55,000 nt of DNA from Mortierella sp. BCC40632 (GCA_011634665.1 WAEK01000020.1:1-55000), one strand, 5' to 3'; shown: positions 44,146 to 55,000, counted from the first letter of the stretch. The notes: generated from the sequence alone by a model not told the origin. A program made the numbers and translations.

Positions 44146-47100
44146 CTAGCTCCTCTGCTTTTTGGAGCAATCCTCATCGTAACTATCCTCATCGTCAGCA
44201 GAACGCTTTCGTGCATTCTTGAGACGATCAATAAACTCTACATGATCCTTGGGGAAAATATCGCCGAAATTGTCATCACTGATGTTGATCACGACTTGTT
44301 GAACACCAGTGGGATCCTTTGGGAGGCTGGATGCTGCTGGCAGTTTGTCTGTCCACTTAGTAGGATATGCAACGATCATGCTAATGTAGACGTTGTCAGG
44401 GCAAAACTTGCGAAATGTCTTAGCGTGACCCTCAATTTTAGGGGCTGAAACTGTGCTGAGTGCTTCGCTCCAATCCTTCTCCGAGAAGTTAGACGACCCT
44501 TGATGTAGTTTCATCTGCACAAAAACAGGAACCAGCCGAACGCCATCGATCCGAATGAAGAAAACCAAGTCTGGTCCCGACGGTTTGGACTTGGGGAAGA
44601 AAAATGGGGCGACAGGCATGCTGATGCGAGTTGACTGATGGTTAACATGGGCGTCCATGAAATCCTCCATTGATATCGTCGCGTGAGTCGTGCCTTGCTC
44701 GAGTCCAGGCTCCCTCCACCCAACAATCTCCACCTTGCCGACAAGAGATGGACACATGTCAGCGATGGGGGGTTCGTGTGGCCAATCTGATAGAGGTTGT
44801 TTCTTGAATGTCTCACTAAAGACACTCATCATGAACCGCTCAAACACACATCCTTGATCAGAGGCCGTTGCTTTCACCATCCGTTTCCGTACTTCCTTCT
44901 TGAAGTAGGGATCTGTGGCCATGAAATAGTTCTCCACAGCCTTGGAAACGAAGGGCTCGTCCAAAACGGTAGTAGCCTTACCCGAGATGATTTTGATCCG
45001 ACCAAACGCATGCTCAACCAACTGAGGATCGACCTCCTTGAGGACAAGGTCGTGACTCCCAAACATGCAACGCTGGTACATCAGGAGGCCAAGCATGTTA
45101 TCGATAGAGTCCACAAACTGATCCTTGTATTTGTTGTGTTTGTCGTGGAGGCGAGATATCTCGTAGCACAAATTGCCTTTGATGTGCCGGTGTGCCCAAG
45201 ACACCAGCCTATCCTCAGCATCCTCGATGGTCTTCTTCCATGTCCCAGGGTCATTGGATTCGACGATCCTCTCTATAGACAGGGAGATGATAATGCTACA
45301 GGTGTTTAGTGTACTGGATATGGAATCGTTCTGTTTGACCCCTCCTTCATGTTCATCAAGTTAACATACCAATTGCTGCTATAGCCGGTCGATAGCGACC
45401 TACAAATTTTTGGAATAGCATGTCGACCGTCTCCTGGGAGAGAAATTTGTCCCATTCCTGCTTTGATTGATCGTCGGGCAAAGATTCTCTAACTCGGGAA
45501 ATGTACGCGCGTATTGACTCTTTGTCTGTCCAGCCAGGAAACTCGAGATACTTTTTTTTTTTTTTTTTTTTTTTGTGGTGGTGGTGGTGGTGGTGGTGGA
45601 AGGAAAAGGAGCCAAATGTTAGTTGATCTCTGAGCTCAAACGTGATTGTCAGACGAGCCAGCGTCAAAAGTGGAGAGCTGCTCACCTCAAAGGTAGTGGA
45701 GCTGTCCTTCAGACCAGAACCCGAGCTCTGAACCCAAAAAAGAGTATTGATTGAAAGACCAGTTCCGCAGGTTACCAGTGTGAGATGGTGCTCGCCAATG
45801 TCTCGAAACGCATGTAAAATAGGAGAGAGAAGTGGTCGTGGGGACTCTGTTGAGGTTGTCGACTGGAAGGAACCGCTGAACTCGTCGCCAAGGACTTGTG
45901 CCTCATCGCTGATGACGAGGAGCCTGGTGTCGTCGCTGATCTTTGGCAGGCAGCCACGCTCAATAAGGCGATCCTTTACATCCTCGTACACATTGCGGAT
46001 CAGCAGCGAAAGAGGGAGTTCTCCATGATGCTGAAGGTTGAGGAGTTTGAGGAACAGTGTGTTGAAAATGTCCCTGAACAGAACATGCGGGCACACTTGA
46101 AGGAGAGTCCAACGTGCACTGGTAAATGTCTCACTACTGCCAACGACATTTAAACAGCGCTTGAAGATGAGGAGCCGAGAGAGAAAGAGCAAAAGTGTCG
46201 TCTTTCTTGCGTATCCGTTGTTGGCCTCTAGGTCGACGGATGAAGATTCCCTTTTGTCATTGAGAAACTGTTGGACGGCTGATCGAAGGGTCATCATATC
46301 TGCAGATCCCCAGTCATCACTGGAGGCATTGAAGTAAAAGCCCCAGTGTTGCGAGAGGAGCTCGATCACAGCGCGAGTCTTGCCGCATCCTATTATCGAC
46401 ATGAGGGGATATGAAATTATGAAGGAAAGTTAGTATCGTATAGAAGCACCGATCCTGATATTTGCAAACCAAGCACCGTCTCAAGGGACCTACCTGAAAC
46501 GCCAAAGACAGGTATGAATGCCCTATTGTTTTCCTGCACCAAGTCCAGAATAGAACCTGCGGCGAGATTCCTTGACGCTGAATCGGGTACCGAGGGGTTG
46601 GGAAGATCCATGAATAACAAGCTGGGACGAGTCTCAGCAGGATGGCCAAACTGTCGACGCCATGCTCTTGGCAAACCTCTAATAGGACCAGTGGTGGTCG
46701 GAAGCTGTCCCTCGCCCTTCACAAACGCGTCGAGAAAGTTGACAATTGGTCCTGGTGCAAAGAACTTTTCCGTGATTGTTTTGATGTCGACATGGAGGTC
46801 GCCTTGCATGAGAAGAAAGGGTGCGATGTTAGAACCACGAAAAGAAAAAAAAGGTAGACAAGAGACAAGAGAGCACGAATAAACTCATACCAGACAGCGG
46901 CGTACTGGGACGAGAGCCGTCCGAATGGTAACCAGGAAGTGGAGTCAATGAGCGAGAAGGCGCTGGTGCATGGACTAGAAATGAGAAATGAGAAAGAATA
47001 GGGTTAGTCTGTTGAATAAGCTAATGCTGACAGGATCAATCAACAAGACGCGTCTCAAATACCTTGGGGAGGAGGGCGCTGGACAATGATGTATGTGTCA

Positions 47101-47396
47101 TCGTCAGGACACCCAGGAAACAACTTGGAGAGACGCGTCCTTGGGCTGCTCAGCATTTTCTTGTCGCTGAGGAGGCTGTCAACCAGGATGGAGGTCTCCT
47201 CGTCTTCATCAGGGATGGTAACGCGCCAGAGAATGAGGTTGTTGGCAACAATGTCGTCAAAATCAGGACTCTGCTTGGTCTTGATGAGATCCTTGAGATC
47301 GCCAATCGAGTCGTCAGGAGAGATCTTGACAGGGAACGCTTTGGAGGTCGCCTCTCCATCAACAAGGCAGAACAAAGTAAAGTGTTTGTCGGTCAT
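44146..47396 (-). CDS. Crinkler (CRN)-type effector: ubiquitin-like header, P-loop NTPase, PD-(D/E)XK-type nuclease
   Basis: The exon model is 47396-47063, 46974-46891, 46802-46494, 46389-45686, 45550-45370 and 45272-44146; all introns are GT-AG and the frame is open for about 912 codons. Exon 1 is the CRN header (FCLVDGEA, LKDLIK, LILWRVTIP), used for secretion or trafficking in oomycete and fungal families. Exon 2 is a Ser/Pro linker. Walker A GVSGCGKT (about residues 240-247) is built across the exon 3/4 junction, and Walker B is LLVISDE (about 399-405). The last exon has GPDLVFF followed by VPVFVQMK (about 770-792), matching a restriction-nuclease-fold PD...QxK core, then an acidic/basic tail KKQRS resembling a nuclear signal. 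The ATG at 47396 fits the usual header start; one at 47411 adds five residues. Intron 4 (45685-45551) is 135 bp, phase 0 and stop-free, so retention would insert 45 residues including His8-Lys8. In known families such proteins act in the nucleus of other cells; here that is inference. Its divergent neighbour starts at 48407. Confidence 0.85.
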
Positions 47397-47411
47397 GATG
47401 TTGCGAAGCAT

Positions 47412-48406
47412 CAATAAAAAGGGGAAGGGGAAAGAGTGAGGACTATAAAAAGAGCGAGGGCTGTCGAGAAGGTGCAGGATGTAGAGAAGGGAGGGATGAA
47501 AGCAAAGAGAAAAGGATGGGATTAAAAGGAACAGGAAGAAGGGATGGAAAGGCGTGAGAACGGTGGCAAATGTGGAAATGGTGGCAAAAAGAAAGGATAT
47601 TAGTTACAAACAAAAAAGTAAGGTCAAAAGAAAGCGTGAGAGCGGCAATGGCAATGGAGTAGAGAAAAGGATATGAGTGAAGAGGGTGACATTGCAAAGA
47701 CACGCGCCGAAAGAAAATGTACGGGAGTGACAGAGATGGCGTAGGTTGAGCAGAGGGAGCTGCAAGGTTGATGGGAGATGCATGGGGAGTGACGCAGTAA
47801 CTGCGGCAGGGTAGAAATTCGGAGACGTAACAGAGTGGCTTGCGTCATGCAATCCATCGCCATCTTCTCCCCACCATCATTGCCTCCACACTCATAGCTC
47901 TTTCCCTCTTCACTGTCCCTATCTCTCTGTCTCGCGTATCTGTGCCCCTCCTCCTTCTCTCTCTCTCTCTCCTGTCAATCTGAACATCATTCTCGCACTC
48001 AATAAATCGCAAGACGCACCCTCTAAATCGTGAAGGTAATGAATGAAGATAATGATCTCACATTAACTTTGGCTCGTGCACGCTGATTCTTTCTCAGCGA
48101 ATCCTGTTTAGTTCGCGACAGGGAGGCGGAAAGTGGAGCGTGCATTGTTCCGTCGTCGAGACCCAATTTCTTGGCAAAGGAAAACCACCATTTGTTCTGA
48201 TTCTTTCTTAGCGAATCCTGCTTAGTTCGCGGCAGGGAGGCGGAAAGTGGAGTGTGGTGTATTTTCTTTGTTTTGAAGTTGTAGTTAGTCGATGCAATGG
48301 TTATTGTCATTTGAATGTTGTTGTTATGGCTTCCTAAAATCTTTATCATACTTAATTATCCTCCTGTCCTTGTGAGACGAGCTTCTGACAGTATCATAAA
48401 CACAGC
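47412..48406. promoter_or_regulatory. Divergent intergenic region with a 60-bp direct repeat
   Basis: This about 1-kb interval separates the CRN start from the plus-strand gene. The CRN side is purine-rich on the plus strand (47410-47700). Two 60-bp direct repeats lie at 48083-48142 and 48197-48256, both containing AGCGAATCCTG, TTAGTTCGCG and CAGGGAGGCGGAAAGTGGAG, with six differences or so. A CT-rich stretch at 47900-47980 resembles the one near 35000-35200. No gene is supported within it. Confidence 0.5.
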
Positions 48407-50709
48407 ATGAACAACAGCAAGAGCAAAACCAAGCACGGCGACAAAAGCAAAAACAAAAGCAGTAACACAGTTGACCATCAGACTGCAGACAGCCACAATC
48501 GACCGTCAAAGGAAGTCATTGATTGGGCACGCAAAAGGCTCGATAATGGCGAATTACTTACGATGCCTGATTTTGCCCGCTCGTTCGAGTATTACTATCC
48601 GAGTGATGCCAATGCCGCCTTTGACAATCTTCTTGGTAGCTCGATCCTACCCCAAAATACAAGGGAAGGTGCGCTTGCAATGTATAGCACTTGGCTACGA
48701 AATCACGGCGGTGCTTTCTGGGCGTCTCGATCAGCAGCGTTGCAAATTGAAACCTCTACAAAAAGGGCAGTGGAAGAAATTGTTGAAGGGAGTAACCATA
48801 TTAGAAAGAAAATGATTGGCGAGTATATCAGATATGAGAAACAATCCGAGCTGTCCCAAGAGTCAGAGCCTGAAGAGCAAATTATCTCGGATGAAGATTT
48901 GGATGCCGACTCTGAAAATGAAGGTCTGTCTTTCTCCCCTAGCTTGTGCTTTGGCTCTAAGGAATTTTTAGGTATTTTACTTACAACAAATAGCGCTAAT
49001 CTTATTTTGACGCTGTCTCATTTGTAGTGAATGGATCAACTGAACAATCTTCGCCGCCGTCAAACCTCCACCTTGCTCAACAAAAGCAACTCATCGTATC
49101 AACATCTTCGTTAGAGCCGAACACATTGTCTATGCCAACAGGACAAGGGCCATCACTTACGAAAAAGAGAAGGCACAAGGTAAGAAAACTGGAAAGACCA
49201 TTGTCAACCCTTACAGTTTTTGTTTACTTGCGGCATTAATTACGCATGCTTAGTCCTCCTCTGACGTTTTATTATTTAATAGTTTGGTGAGAAAGGTCGA
49301 ATATCTTTTGGAGAGCGATATCAAGCGCTGGGCGATAAGTGGATTCTTCAATCGGGTGTATGTGTAGAGAACGTTCTCTACTTGGCTGGAATCAAGGCGG
49401 ATTGCGAAACATACAGGTGAGCTATGGAGTATATGATGACTCTATCTGATGGAATTATATTCGTTTCTGACACGTTTTAATATCTTCATAGTGCTCTCCA
49501 CAGCTTTATGATAGATCTTGATGACCCATCTGTCGAAAAGCTGTTTTCCGTAAACGATTGGAAAGAGATTACAGCTGATTTACCCAGCCAAACGCCATAT
49601 TCGGAACAAGCAGACCTTTACATGGACTCTTTTCATGACGTCAAGAACGTTGACGATCTCGAAAAGGCTTTGAAGGAACGGCCTGGTGACCCCGAAAGTC
49701 TGATTATATATCACTGCCTTGATCAATGGTACCGTGACATCAATCCCATGTTTTTGAGGGTATATTTTGGAATAAAATACTAACAATTCTTTGTTTAAAA
49801 TAGGCTTGACTTGTATAAGGCCGTCAACCCATCCCCGTTCTCAATAGTGAACACGCTCGGCGAAGCATGGTGGATCAATAATGCCTGGGGCGCCACTATG
49901 AGACTTGCCAACGGACTTCCTCATGCCTTCATTCTTCCAGGTGAGAAAACTGGGCTTGACTCAGCAGAACGCAAGAATAAGAGTATCACATCGGAAGATC
50001 GTCGACGTATCGGTGACAAAGCTGATCTTATCTGGCGAACAGTATCAGCCCCTGAACACGACTGGGCTGTCGCTGAGGCTGCTTCCAACTGGGACCCAAT
50101 CGGCAAAAAACACCGTTATGAAGGAACTTTCAAGTTGCCCAGACAACTTCATGATATCCTAACGGCCAGGTCTCATGAGCTGGGAAAGAAAGACCATCTT
50201 CGAAGCGAGTTTGTTACAGGACTGATGATAGGAGGTATGTTTGTACTTAACATTATTGGGCATAACTTTCGGGATCATACACATTGCACGTACTAAAATC
50301 GGCTCACCAGGTCCAGTTGTCCAGAGGGTCCTACTTTGTTGGGGATCCAAAGGGGATAATGTGACTCGTCTGATGAGGGCAAGGGAGCGACGGATATCCT
50401 CGTCGGTTGCACGGCTGATGGACTCGATGTGGGCAATTCACGAGCTTCTTCTTTTCAGGGTGAGTTCGGCCTATCAAGCTTTCCTAAACTAGTCTATCCA
50501 TACCTTCATTTGATTCTTAACCTATCTCCATTTCGGAACAGGCCTCGACTATTCGTCTTTGTCACGCATATGAAACAGCAGAAGCAAAAGTAGCTGAAGA
50601 GAAACGCCAGACACGACGAAAAGAAGGTCGATCGTCGTCTATCTCTATTGCTCGAAAGGAAACAAAGTTCAGACTTCTGCACTCATCGCCTCGAGATTCA
50701 ATCGGTTGA
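48407..50709 (+). CDS. Seven-exon gene of unknown function, possible degenerate nuclease-like core
   Basis: The spliced model is 48407-48923, 49028-49179, 49283-49416, 49492-49728, 49804-50234, 50311-50459 and 50542-50709, giving about 595 codons. The exon 4 donor GTACCG at 49729 keeps the frame; the nearby GTATAT (from 49760) would give a stop at once, so that junction is the least certain. The N-terminus is Lys/Asn/Ser-rich and basic, followed by a helical domain (EVIDWARKRL), an acidic linker and a basic KKRRHK. The conserved-looking core has SAERKNK (about 400-406), GDKADLIW (about 417-424), WAVAEAA (about 434-440) and FKLPRQLHDIL. This order (Asp in a strand, then E-x-A, then a helix) recalls a large Mucoromycota family with a possible restriction-nuclease-like fold, a memory-based and uncertain comparison. 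The C-terminus is basic (KRQTRRKEGR). Confidence 0.65.
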
Positions 50710-51244
50710 GGGTAGCCAACAGGAGTGACATTGCTGAAAATAAACGATCAAAAATTGCTTCTCCAGTACGTGCTGTTAAAGTTAGAGCGTACAGGGTCAG
50801 GTCAGAGGAACAGGACAATAACTGCGCAGAGTTCACACATGATTGAAGCGAATCAGAGCAACTTGGTGCCGCCATCCTAGATCAGGCAAACCCACCAAAG
50901 AATGTGAAGGGGTCATCTGCGCCATCCTTCCTAAACACACTGCTCCACTCGTCCAATGGATACTTGTAGATAGATCTTGCAGGATTTTTTGTAGAGCTCG
51001 GCGTCCATAGTGCCGTCAACCACGGCTACATTTATCTTGGCTAAAGGCGAGTTTTCCTAAAGAGGCGCAGGATATTTTCATATGAGTTTTGCGGCGATCA
51101 ACTGACCTTTTGAGAAGAAAGCAAATAATAAATGGCCTGTTCAACAAGATCCGAGCACCAGCACCCTGAGAGTATGGGCATCGATTACGTTCATAGTATA
51201 CAACGTATACTCGAGATGCTCATTTAGGACGTCGCGTGGCCGAG
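50710..51244. other. Intergenic, with tRNA-like fragment near its end
   Basis: No gene is recognised. At 51229-51250 the sequence GTCGCGTGGCCGAGTC resembles the 5' arm and A box of a tRNA-Ser, and 51277-51290 contains a B-box-like stretch. The spacing and stems do not make a full tRNA. Confidence 0.4.
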
Positions 51245-51781
51245 TCATATGAAAGTTGTGGTCGTCCTGGGAATCGAACTCCTACGAATCAGATCCAGAA
51301 CATGCCTAACATGCTGTTCACCCGTCTTTTGACGTAGCAGAGGCGGATCGGGTAGTCTAGACAGGATAGGGTAAAGCGCTTGCATCATCCGTAGCATGAG
51401 AACATGAGAAAGACTATCATGGTGTTGTTGCAGCACAGAAGGCGAGGGGATTGCATCTTGTGGAGGTTGCTGAGTCATGGCTTGCTCACGCACCTGGCGG
51501 ACTCGTGTTTTATACGCCTCGTGCCCATCCCTGGCATTCGTGGCAATCGCATCGCTGACAACTGCTATAATCCGATTTCGTACCGATGCATTGTTTGGGA
51601 ACTCTCTCAAAAGTCTCCTTGAGAAGTGTGACCGGACCAGGTCTGGCCCATCCCGTTGATAACGAGCGTAAGTCTTCCAATATGAGGTTGCAGATGAAAT
51701 TCCGAGAGAGAGTGGGAGTAAGAAAAAGAGAAGGGCAGAGGCAGAGGAGAGACAGCAAGAAAGGGAGGGCCTTCTCCCCAT
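51245..51781 (-). CDS. ORF of 178 codons, hypothetical, hydrophobic N-terminus
   Basis: The ATG is at 51781 and the stop at 51245-51247. The first about 31 residues have a basic start (MGRR) and a hydrophobic stretch (ALLFFLLPLSLG), which could be a signal peptide or anchor. The remainder is Arg-rich and helical (YWKTYARYQRDG, VRNRIIAVVSDAIATNARDG). A shifted frame from about 51803 also stays open over 97 codons. The CTTACTCCC just before the body could mark a splice site. The family is not recognised. Confidence 0.4.
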   Translation of the reverse strand: MGRRPSLSCCLSSASALLFFLLPLSLGISSATSYWKTYARYQRDGPDLVRSHFSRRLLREFPNNASVRNRIIAVVSDAIATNARDGHEAYKTRVRQVREQAMTQQPPQDAIPSPSVLQQHHDSLSHVLMLRMMQALYPILSRLPDPPLLRQKTGEQHVRHVLDLIRRSSIPRTTTTFI

Positions 51782-52006
51782 ATTCTACCCCATCTTTGCC
51801 CAAAAAGTTTTATTGAATAGGAGGAAAAGCGGGTAGTCCATTCATTTACTGCATAGTCCAGCTTAGTTTTGTATTCTACAAGTTTCTATTAAGAGTAGGC
51901 GCTTGAACCTGACTTGGAGCTGCAGATTTCTTTGAAAAAAATAGTGTCAGGACCGTGTAAGAAAAAAGTTGTGCCAGGGTGCTGTAAAAAAAGCCCGTGT
52001 CAGGAC

Positions 52007-52054
<48 letters not shown>

Positions 52055-52328
52055 ACAATGTCACGACTCGCTCCGCTCGTTGAGATTCACTGGTAGTGAC
52101 GAGAGATCGTTTATGACGGTGGTTATGGGTAACCAGGAAGGATCCAAGGGTTAGGTAACCAGAGGGATGTGAGTGATGGGTGATTGATAATGATGGGTGA
52201 TAGTGCTTTAGTGCTGGATGGATGGTAGTGATGGATAGTAGTGATGCCAAGTGAAAAGGTATGGGACTGAAACTGACGAGAAAGAAAGATGGTCTTTGTT
52301 TATTGCATCTAGCTCTGTTAAATAAAAA
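51782..52328. repeat. Intergenic: GTGTCAGGA-type short repeats, A run and GATGG-rich tract
   Basis: Short units ATAGTGTCAGGACCGTGTAAG, TTGTGCCAGGGTGCTGTAA and CCCGTGTCAGGACGTAA follow each other at about 51941-52008. A run of about 40 A ends at 52050. From 52105 to 52245 GATGGGTGAT-like words are frequent, similar to the array at 28927. No gene is seen. Confidence 0.6.
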
Positions 52329-53600
52329 CTAGCAACTGCCCGCGGCTTTGCTCGCGCTAGACAAACCGAGCACTTTAATACTTGTTTACAAAATTTCATG
52401 GTATACTACGTTTAAAGTGACGGTGGTGTCTTGTAATTGTAAGGATGGACCAAGGAGTGCGAAGACCTGATCGAAGTTTGTTGCTCTTGACAAAGCGACA
52501 TAGAGTTGTCCGTGAGAGAAGACAGGCTCCGGGAGGTACAAACCAACGGTTTGCAAGGACTGACCCTGGGACTTGTTGATCGTCATGGCATAACATGGAC
52601 GGATTGGGAACTGGAGGCGGTTCATCGTCACTGGCATATTCAAGTCTGTAGGACTCAATGATATTCTCGGGATCATTACCCTTTTCCCGCAATGCGACCC
52701 AGTTAGAATCTCTGCGTCAATCAAGTATCTCCCGAAGCCTCGGCATATCAACCTTGTGCCATTGCATAGACCGTTTTTTGGGTCGAGATTTCGTAGTAGC
52801 ATAATTGGTGAACCAACTGCAAGAGCCAAACAGTGGGGTGGCAGACTCCCTGGGTTGACTGTGTTGAGGAACTCAACGGGAAAGAGAGGTTCCAAATGGG
52901 CCTCATCAGGAACCAAGTAATCTGCAGAGTAGTACACTTTTTTCTCGGTTGTCATTCGGCTCAGCACTTCCTGGTTCACGGCATCAACATCGACATTCTT
53001 TGGACAAAGGATAGCGCGTTGTAGCATAAACTCTGCATTTCCCTCATTTTCGATCAAGTTGGGGTAGACCTTCTCAATTAGAGTGGCGATTGTTGACCCA
53101 GTTGGTAGAAGTGTGCTGTCTGGGAGACAAATTTGTTTGACTCCTCCTCCACGTTCGTCGCCCTCAATAGTTCCATCACCCACCTCTAATAGCCATTTCG
53201 CAAATGCTCTTTGACTTGCAATGTTCTCACTATTAGCATTTCGGAGCAACCTCATGTTGATTGTAAGCTGCAAGACTTCGACATGACTCCATAGTGGCGA
53301 TCTCTTGAAACAAACTGCCACTGTTTGAGCACGGCTCCCTTTTTTTAAAACAGGAGGAATCTGTCGAAAGTCACCTCCAAAGACCACTATCTTTCCTCCA
53401 AATGGTACGGTTTGAAATCGAGGGTCAACAGTCCCCATGAGATCTCGAAGCATGCGATCCACAGCCTCAATAACGAACCTGTTAGCCATTGGAGCCTCAT
53501 CCCATACTATGATCTTTGCTGCAATGATCTCTTTCCCTCGAACGGAAGCAGGAACAATGGAGCATACCGAATCCTCATGGATATCAATTGGCTGCTGCAA
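52329..53600 (-). mobile_element. Second Helitron, 3' part only
   Basis: On the minus strand the helicase ORF is followed, 57 bp after its stop, by a GC-rich imperfect hairpin (CGCGAGC AAA GCCGCG, about 52356-52341) and then GTTGCTAG with T as the next base. That fits a canonical Helitron end of CTAG followed by T at 52329. The 5' half with Rep and Walker A is missing beyond about 53600. The end differs from the CTTG of the first Helitron, so it is a different family. Confidence 0.7.
52386..53600 (-). pseudogene. Helitron helicase, C-terminal 404 codons
   Basis: Motifs in order are VWDEAPMANR (Walker B), GGDFRQIPPVLKKGSRAQ, LTINMRL, GSPIMLLRNLDPKNGLCNGT, TINKSQGQSLQTVG and HGQLYVALSRAT, diagnostic of the PIF1-like helicase of Helitrons. 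The frame is open from QQPIDIHEDS to the stop at 52386 with no indels. Walker A is absent. An AG acceptor-like TTGCAG just upstream (near 53600) could mark an intron, but no helicase continues in the next 450 bp, so the gene is 5'-truncated. Confidence 0.85.
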
Positions 53601-55000
53601 TAGGGTGTTTGGTTAACTTTATCCGATGTTGAAGCCAACCTCTCGACAGGGGAAACGACATCGACCTCTTTGTGACACCTGTAGAAATAAAACCACTGTA
53701 AGAATTGCGCGCCTGTAGTCTAAATCCTTCGTAGCGTTGAATACCCTGGTCCCTACCTTTTACTGTTGAGGCGGCATAGTCTTGAGCTACTCCTACTATG
53801 CCCAGATTCACCGCAGCTGCTACAATGAGGCATTGGAGTAAGACAATAAGGCTCTGTGTTAAAATGACTGGAAAAAAAAAAAAAAAAAAAAACGGTTTGT
53901 TGTGTACTGGTGGGGGAGTAGCTTCTGAAATATCTTTTTGGCAAGGCTTCCTTTCAAAGAGAAAAAGAAGGAGGCTTAATATGAGCAAGGAGGACAGATG
54001 CATCTGGTCAGGGAAAGTTGAGCAACGGCGACTCAAAGGGGCAGCCAAAATGTGACTTGAAAATTTTTAGACTGACATGCATTCGTGCCACATTCGTACC
54101 CTCTGTTTAACAAAGTCATGCACATGCACTCGCAAGCTCTTTACTCATTCCTTTCCTTTCATTCATTCCTTTCCTTGGTCTAGACTCACGGAGTCCATCA
54201 CGGGATTTGCAGATGGTAACTCTCGTTTGTGATTAAAGAATCTGAAGGAGAAAAGGAGACTGACAGGTAAGGCAGAGCCTCACCTGACCAGGACCCAAAA
54301 CCTAAAGGTAGGATGGCTGTGCTGTGATCCACAACACAAGAAAGCTATTTGTAACTCTTTTTCATCATTTCTTTTGACCATAGAATATATATTCGGTTGC
54401 TTCGTCCAAACATCCTTGTATCTACAGCTTCAATTCTACCCAACCAATAGCAGTGAACAAAGCGCCGACGGTGCAATCTTGGATGGTAATCAAGTAGAAG
54501 AGGGAGAGGATTCGAGTCACTCCTCACCTCGGTTGCGCCTGAGTCTCTCCGTGAGATGACTAATCTATTCTTCGTGATTAATAGAATCCGAGACATTTGC
54601 GATGAGGATAGAAGATCCCCATCCCTCACCCTCACCTTGGGCAACTCTTCTCAAAAGTAGCTCTTAATTCTTGATGGGTACACACAAAGAGAAAGCTCTC
54701 AGGAGCACTGTGAGATGATGTCGGGGGCACACAAGAGAGCACATAAGAGAGGGTCAGGGGCACACAAGAGAGAATCGGGGGCACACAACCTCACGTGGAA
54801 GAGTCCACAGGGTCGATTGGAGCTGTCGGTATTAAGAAACCATGGAGTATTAATTACCCGATGCTTTTATACTTGGGTACAGTGTCATCGAGTAGAAACT
54901 ACTGTGTAGGCGGTGTGAATTCTTTCTCGATAAATGCCACAACGGATTCATTAGCTTTAGTGATGTTGGTTGACAGAAGTGGAGCCAAAGCTTCCAAATG
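53601..55000. other. Right edge, no gene recognised
   Basis: An A run lies near 53872-53891. Short tandem units of GGGGGCACACAAGAGAG type occur at about 54722-54790 (about four copies). ORFs of 60-154 codons here lack recognisable features and several are built on the A/T run. Part of a gene could begin beyond the window. Confidence 0.5.

Noticed and set aside
51229..51290. tRNA-Ser-like 5' arm and a B-box-like sequence
   Set aside because: The A-box and B-box matches are too close together, no anticodon arm or acceptor-stem pairing can be drawn, and the B box reads better on the opposite strand.
53584..54048. 154-codon minus-strand ORF as the missing N-terminus of the second Helitron helicase
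   Set aside because: It contains a poly-Phe from a T run and none of the helicase motifs (no Walker A).

Overview
This is a eukaryotic, almost certainly fungal window, dominated by nested transposable elements. Spliced genes with GT-AG introns, a Crinkler-type (CRN) effector gene, CCCTAA-like tracts, Helitron, Tc1, LINE and hAT sequences and 28S rRNA pieces point to an early-diverging fungus. The CRN header wording and the Tc1 and JmjC sequences look most like Mucoromycota/Mortierella relatives, but that placement is from memory and not from a search.

Left third (1-28926): three head-to-tail copies (A, B, C) of one non-LTR retrotransposon with two ORFs, an APE-type endonuclease and a reverse transcriptase. 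The copies are separated by short spacers rich in CCCTAA-like repeats. Copy C is split inside ORF1 by a 14.6-kb Helitron (9953-24593) with a 5' TC end, a 3' hairpin and insertion between A and T. The Helitron carries a broken Rep-helicase gene, two small Cys-containing ORFs, much simple-sequence DNA and two Tc1 elements, one inserted in Rep.

Middle (28927-43900): minisatellites and two dispersed units of about 1.5 kb. Each unit has the 3' 569 bp of 28S rRNA (minus strand) fused at the same 28S position to a diverged, TATA-bearing flank. Also here are a third Tc1 that truncates a spliced JmjC-like gene, a C2H2 zinc-finger gene, a long fold-back element with hAT-like ends, and a PIF1-like helicase remnant cut by a 164-bp hAT-type MITE with a perfect 8-bp target duplication.

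Right third (43900-55000): the most gene-like part. An intact six-exon CRN gene (minus; ubiquitin-like header, P-loop NTPase, PD-(D/E)XK-type nuclease, about 912 aa) is divergently paired with a seven-exon gene of about 595 codons (plus) that has a possible degenerate nuclease-like core. A 178-aa ORF and the 3' end of a second Helitron (minus) follow. Indels pervade the transposons but are absent from the CRN and 595-aa models, so they look like real decay at least in part.
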